A DNA stretch of 10,285 nt, taken from positions 1-10,285 of the forward strand of contig CANJJY010000138.1 of NCBI GenBank assembly GCA_947474445.1, read 5' to 3'. The stretch comes from Oligoflexaceae bacterium (GTDB lineage Bacteria; Bdellovibrionota_B; Oligoflexia; Oligoflexales; Oligoflexaceae). How positions within the stretch are numbered: position 1 is the first letter of the stretch; each line of letters opens with the position of its first letter. Shown here one piece after another: positions 7,770 through 10,285 of this stretch. The position numbers and the translations under genes are program-made. The notes under the pieces are model-generated. The model did no database searches. It had not been told where the DNA came from and saw only the letters and a program-made list of their open reading frames with translations.

Positions 7770-7798
7770 GTTTTAAGGCGGCAAGGCTTTTACGTCAA
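7770..7798 (-). promoter_or_regulatory. Tentative promoter of dnaK
   Basis: On the minus strand TTGACG (7798-7793) is followed after 17 bases by TAAAAC (7775-7770), a plausible but weak -10. A perfect TTGACA lies further up at 7853-7848, but 17-19 bases downstream only ACGTTT/GTTTAA is found. Neither pair looks like a sigma-32 promoter (no CCCCAT-type -10), so the heat-shock route, if any, cannot be read here. Confidence 0.3.
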
Positions 7799-7864
7799 TT
7801 GGACACCTTAGCTCAGCTCCTTTTAAACGTAATGCCGAGAATCCCCCTGTCAACCGCCAGAGCA

Positions 7865-7873
7865 TGATAATAT
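7865..7873 (+). promoter_or_regulatory. Extended -10 candidate for the zinc-ribbon membrane gene
   Basis: TGATAATAT is an extended -10 form (TG, one base, TAATAT). A transcript would begin near 7880, just ahead of GGGAGG (7884-7889) and the GTG at 7899. The element covers the ATG at 7872, which argues against that ATG as the start. No clear -35 hexamer is present. Confidence 0.35.
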
Positions 7874-7883
7874 GGAAGAAAGC

Positions 7884-7889
7884 GGGAGG
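7884..7889 (+). promoter_or_regulatory. Shine-Dalgarno that decides the GTG start at 7899
   Basis: GGGAGG sits nine bases before an in-frame GTG at 7899. The earlier in-frame ATG at 7872 has no purine-rich site in front of it, so GTG is the better start. Confidence 0.6.
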
Positions 7890-7898
7890 TTTGCGGCC

Positions 7899-9023
7899 GT
7901 GTACGAATTACAGTGCCCTGCCTGTAATAAGGCATCCCAGTATAATTTCTTGGATTATTTGCTTCTGTGCCCCTTTTGCTCGGCGACTTTTAAATTTCAT
8001 GCTGAGACTGGGCAAAAAGAACTTTTTGGCGACCACTACATCGTACCTAATCTCCTCGACGCAGCAACTATCAAGGAGCTGGCGCTGGAATGGTTGCGGC
8101 GCATCCATCACAAACCGGGTGCCGTCGACAAGGAGTTTTATGTTGTTGATGTTCAGGGCTTCAGCATTCCTCTCTGGATAGTCTCCCTCGAAGGCCACAC
8201 CGCTTGGAAAGGCCTGGTTCGCAAACAGAACCGCAGCATCATGAGCCATTCTGCCAATGATTTTTTAGTTGAAACGGGCCAATTTCGTCGAAGCTATCGT
8301 TGGGCCATTTCTGCTCGATCAAATATCTGCGAAACGTGGGGCCTAACGCGTCTTCATGAGCCAACCGAACCGATATCCGTCGAGTGGGACGGGTTTCCTT
8401 TTGACTCAACTTTTTCTCGCGGCCGATTGATGGCCGAGGAGCAGCGCTCCGCATACGAAGGACGGCATTATTTTGAATTTAAGTATGCCAATAGCTTGCC
8501 GATCCTCGGTATCCAAGTCGATGAAAACGAAGGGCTCCGACGGGCTCAAAACCATGTTGAACTCTATCACTATAAGCTCGCCTGCCTAAACGCCGATTAC
8601 CTGATCGATTACCGGACCGAATTGGAAGTCGCAGGGATTCAGCTGATACACGTTCCGATTTGGAAAGTCGGCGATATCTATCGTCCGAAGAGCCTTGCCC
8701 GACATTTCTATCGGTCAAAAGAAAAGCGCTTAATTATCGACGGCTATGCGAAAGGCGTTTTGAGCGGCGAACTCGCTATGGTTTATCACGACAAAGTCAT
8801 GATCAACGCCTATGTTACTGCTTTAGCTGCGGCTTTCTTCTTCCTTTTGGGTATCAGCTGGCATCCCGCCTTGCTGCTGGTCTCACTGTTTGCCTTGATG
8901 ATCGCAGGATTCAGTGTGTTTACCAGCTTAAAGAGACGGGCAGCCAAGGAAGAAGAAGAACTTCAAAAGTTGTCCGCTTCTATCGGTCGGAGTTCATCGA
9001 CTTCTCAAATAAAAGCTCCCTAA
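7899..9023 (+). CDS. Zinc-ribbon protein with two C-terminal membrane helices, family unknown
   Basis: Taken from the GTG at 7899 (374 residues); the ATG at 7872 would add nine residues. The first residues hold a zinc ribbon: CPAC (6-9) and CPFC (24-27), four cysteines with 14 residues between the pairs. A large soluble, aromatic-rich region follows (about 45-300), with stretches IPLWIVSLEGHTAWKGLV (90-107) and LIHVPIWKVGDIYRP (249-263) that look like repeated beta elements. Two hydrophobic helices near 304-319 and 323-342 form a C-terminal hairpin, then a short basic and acidic tail. The bulk is probably cytoplasmic and anchored by the hairpin. I do not recognise the family: the arrangement resembles loosely characterised bacterial zinc-ribbon membrane proteins, but no enzymatic motif is visible. 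It is divergent from dnaK with about 170 bases between starts, and no functional link to DnaK can be claimed. Confidence 0.82.
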   Translation: MYELQCPACNKASQYNFLDYLLLCPFCSATFKFHAETGQKELFGDHYIVPNLLDAATIKELALEWLRRIHHKPGAVDKEFYVVDVQGFSIPLWIVSLEGHTAWKGLVRKQNRSIMSHSANDFLVETGQFRRSYRWAISARSNICETWGLTRLHEPTEPISVEWDGFPFDSTFSRGRLMAEEQRSAYEGRHYFEFKYANSLPILGIQVDENEGLRRAQNHVELYHYKLACLNADYLIDYRTELEVAGIQLIHVPIWKVGDIYRPKSLARHFYRSKEKRLIIDGYAKGVLSGELAMVYHDKVMINAYVTALAAAFFFLLGISWHPALLLVSLFALMIAGFSVFTSLKRRAAKEEEELQKLSASIGRSSSTSQIKAP

Positions 9024-9027
9024 ATTA

Positions 9028-9046
9028 CGCGGGGCTAAGCCCCGCG
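9028..9046. terminator. GC-rich hairpin between converging genes
   Basis: CGCGGGGC (9028-9035), loop TAA, GCCCCGCG (9039-9046): an eight-pair perfect stem four bases after the stop of the zinc-ribbon gene. Neither strand has a T-run after it, so it is a weak intrinsic terminator at best. A second small inverted repeat, AGTCGA-cat-TCGACT at 9082-9096, lies just past the stop of the response regulator on the other strand. Confidence 0.45.
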
Positions 9047-9100
9047 CGCCACTCAAATCATCATCTTACACTTCTGCCTTGAGTCGACATTCGACTGACT

Positions 9101-9553
9101 TTAGATTTCTTCTATCGTCGGCAATTGAGAATTGAGCGGAATAGGAGGACCATCTAAGGCATCCGCATGGGGAGGAAGAGGTAAGGGAGGCATGCTCATG
9201 ATCGCTTCGATTCGATCTCGCAATTCTTTTTCTTGAACAGGTTTCTTCAAAAAGTGGCTGGCAAGTATTTCTCTTTCGTAGGCGGCCATCACCCGGGGTT
9301 CAATAGCTAAGACGGAAATAATCAGACAGCGCGGTGGCTGTGACAATTTGCGTAGATTCCTATAACATTCTATACCGTCCATCTCTGGCATAATTATATC
9401 TAGAGTCATCAAATCTGGTTTGTGTAATTCCGCAAGTTCTAAAGCTTCTATCCCATTGGCTCCTTCTGCAACCACGGTCCAGCCGAGACGCCCTAAAGTC
9501 TGTCTGAGTTCGCTACGAATGCGGGGGGAGTCGTCGATGATAATAGCGCGCAT
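9101..9553 (-). CDS. CheY-like single-domain response regulator with proline-rich tail
   Basis: A 150-residue protein beginning MRAIIIDDS. The receiver (1-120) has the acidic pair D7-D8, phospho-acceptor D52 in LDIIMPEMDG (51-60), S80 in the Thr/Ser position and K104 in KKP (103-105), so it should be phosphorylatable. There is no DNA-binding or enzymatic output; the last 30 residues (121-150) are low-complexity and proline-rich (PPLPLPP at 122-128). Such proteins usually act by binding a target, as in chemotaxis or phosphorelays. No kinase or chemotaxis gene is in the window to name the pathway. The start is taken at the ATG at 9553, where AGGAAAGG (9568-9561) lies seven bases upstream; a longer frame back to a TTG at 9616 or an ATG at 9604 has no ribosome binding site and adds residues unlike a receiver. 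It lies 70 bases after the membrane-protein gene, perhaps in one operon. Confidence 0.88.
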   Translation of the reverse strand: MRAIIIDDSPRIRSELRQTLGRLGWTVVAEGANGIEALELAELHKPDLMTLDIIMPEMDGIECYRNLRKLSQPPRCLIISVLAIEPRVMAAYEREILASHFLKKPVQEKELRDRIEAIMSMPPLPLPPHADALDGPPIPLNSQLPTIEEI

Positions 9554-9560
9554 GGAAGGC

Positions 9561-9568
9561 CCTTTCCT
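9561..9568 (-). promoter_or_regulatory. Shine-Dalgarno that decides the response regulator start
   Basis: On the minus strand AGGAAAGG lies seven bases before the ATG at 9553-9551, and supports that start over the longer TTG or ATG options at 9616 and 9604. Confidence 0.6.
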
Positions 9569-9623
9569 GACGAGGACGATACCCTCTAGGCTACGGCAGT
9601 CCATCGAAAACAGCAAGTTTCCG

Positions 9624-10285
9624 TCAAGGTCTTTGACTCGGAGTTGGCTTCTTCTCTGGCCGGCTTGAGAGTCGCACGATCCAAATCAGTGAGAGCAACC
9701 AAGCCAGGCCGTTCCATCCAAATAGGTGTGCTTTGTTCCAGGTCAATGAGGGCACGTCCCATAGTTCAATTTGCAATGCTTGGGCAGCCCGAAGAAATTC
9801 ATGAAAAATGTCGAGCGTATAGTTGATCCATTCCCTTTGAGACGAAGTCGCAACCATTCCCCCTGCCGCTAAGAGCAAAAGCGGGCCCCATACGTGTTCG
9901 AGCAAAGGATTTAACAGTAGTCCGATCGGGCTTAGAACGCCGAAGTAGGTAAGGCTTATGATTCCCATTGCCATCTCACGCGGCAAAAACCAAAGCCAAT
10001 TCGGGCGGGAAAATTGAACCAGGACAGCTGCCGTGGACCAGCTCAAGATATTTGAAAGCGATGTAAAACTGAGTGGAAAAAGCAGGGCTTGCCAAAATGC
10101 CGCCGCTAACATTAACCGAGGGCGTGCCCACAGCCCTGTAAAAAGAGGGGCTCCCGTTTGCAGAACAATTAAGATGAAAGCTCGCTGGCAGGGCGGAGGA
10201 AACCCAACCACCAGCGCGTAAAAGCCGAGAAGAAATGCGTTGAGGCATTGCGCTGTCAGATCACAGGCAAACCAATGCGTAAAGC
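9624..10285 (-). CDS. Multi-pass membrane protein, N-terminus beyond window, possibly FliR/SctT-like
   Basis: The frame is open from the right edge (codon 10283-10281) to a stop at 9624-9626, about 220 residues; the start is outside the window. A GTG at 10211 is possible but has no ribosome binding site and would cut through a hydrophobic segment. At least five or six hydrophobic helices can be seen (numbered from the GTG: about 11-28, 33-50, 54-66, 81-100, 105-121 and 166-180), plus one partly upstream of it, and a basic C-terminal tail (RPEKKPTPSQRP). The segment GAPLFTGLWARPRLMLA (20-36) and the later REMAMGIISLTYFG (78-91) and LLLLAAGG (111-118) faintly resemble FliR/SctT export-gate proteins of flagellar and type III secretion systems. 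No other export gene is visible, so this is a guess. It is followed by the response regulator on the same strand. Confidence 0.6.
   Translation of the reverse strand, partial: FTHWFACDLTAQCLNAFLLGFYALVVGFPPPCQRAFILIVLQTGAPLFTGLWARPRLMLAAAFWQALLFPLSFTSLSNILSWSTAAVLVQFSRPNWLWFLPREMAMGIISLTYFGVLSPIGLLLNPLLEHVWGPLLLLAAGGMVATSSQREWINYTLDIFHEFLRAAQALQIELWDVPSLTWNKAHLFGWNGLAWLLSLIWIVRLSSRPEKKPTPSQRP

Noticed and set aside
7848..7853. Perfect TTGACA on the minus strand as the dnaK -35
   Set aside because: No acceptable -10 occurs 16-18 bases downstream, so it is probably chance; the pair at 7770-7798 is slightly better.
9554..9616. Longer response regulator starting at TTG 9616 or ATG 9604
   Set aside because: No ribosome binding site, and the added residues do not belong to a receiver domain; the ATG at 9553 has AGGAAAGG at good spacing.
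9976..10248. 90-codon minus-strand frame overlapping the membrane protein
   Set aside because: It overlaps the longer, clearly hydrophobic frame and has no recognisable domain or ribosome binding site.
1..10285. CRISPR array, tRNA, transposase or long direct repeats
   Set aside because: None seen on either strand by reading; nothing suggests a mobile element or defence island.

Overview
The window looks like chromosomal DNA from a Gram-negative, moderate-GC bacterium. An affiliation with Bdellovibrionota/Oligoflexia or a related former delta-proteobacterial lineage is my best guess. It rests on the combination of a receiver-TPR fusion, a stand-alone TPR protein, an RNase Y homologue with the KH loop altered, and a typical proteobacterial DnaK tail. 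No rRNA or marker gene fixes the taxon. I see no mobile element, CRISPR array, tRNA or long repeat; the window reads as ordinary core and near-core genome with several poorly characterised proteins.

Layout: (1) 1-806, minus: inositol monophosphatase family (SuhB-like), with its C-terminal end outside the window. (2) 807-1135: divergent intergenic region with a TATAAT element. (3) 1136-5760, plus: an RNase Y-like membrane-anchored HD nuclease, a TPR protein, a receiver-TPR fusion protein, and a 170-residue protein whose C-terminus recalls uracil-DNA-glycosylase/HolD-fold proteins. Candidate promoters lie before the TPR gene and before the 170-residue gene, so this stretch is probably several transcription units, not one operon. 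(4) 5769-5794: a strong bidirectional terminator between converging genes. (5) 5820-7727, minus: complete dnaK, without grpE or dnaJ beside it. (6) 7728-7898: compact divergent promoter region. (7) 7899-9023, plus: a protein with an N-terminal four-cysteine zinc ribbon and two C-terminal membrane helices, family unknown. (8) 9028-9046: GC-rich hairpin between converging genes. (9) 9101-9553, minus: a single-domain CheY-like response regulator with a proline-rich tail. (10) 9624-10285, minus: a multi-pass membrane protein entering from the right edge, faintly like the FliR/SctT export-gate family.

Themes: two phospho-receiver proteins (one fused to TPRs, one nearly bare) have no histidine kinase in the window, so their inputs are encoded elsewhere. 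RNase Y (RNA turnover) and DnaK (protein folding) are housekeeping functions. The points most worth a second look are the RNase Y homologue that keeps every HD-domain metal residue but has lost the KH GXXG loop, the small UDG/HolD-like protein, the zinc-ribbon membrane protein divergent from dnaK, and the possible FliR/SctT-like protein. I do not see a clear new multi-gene system.
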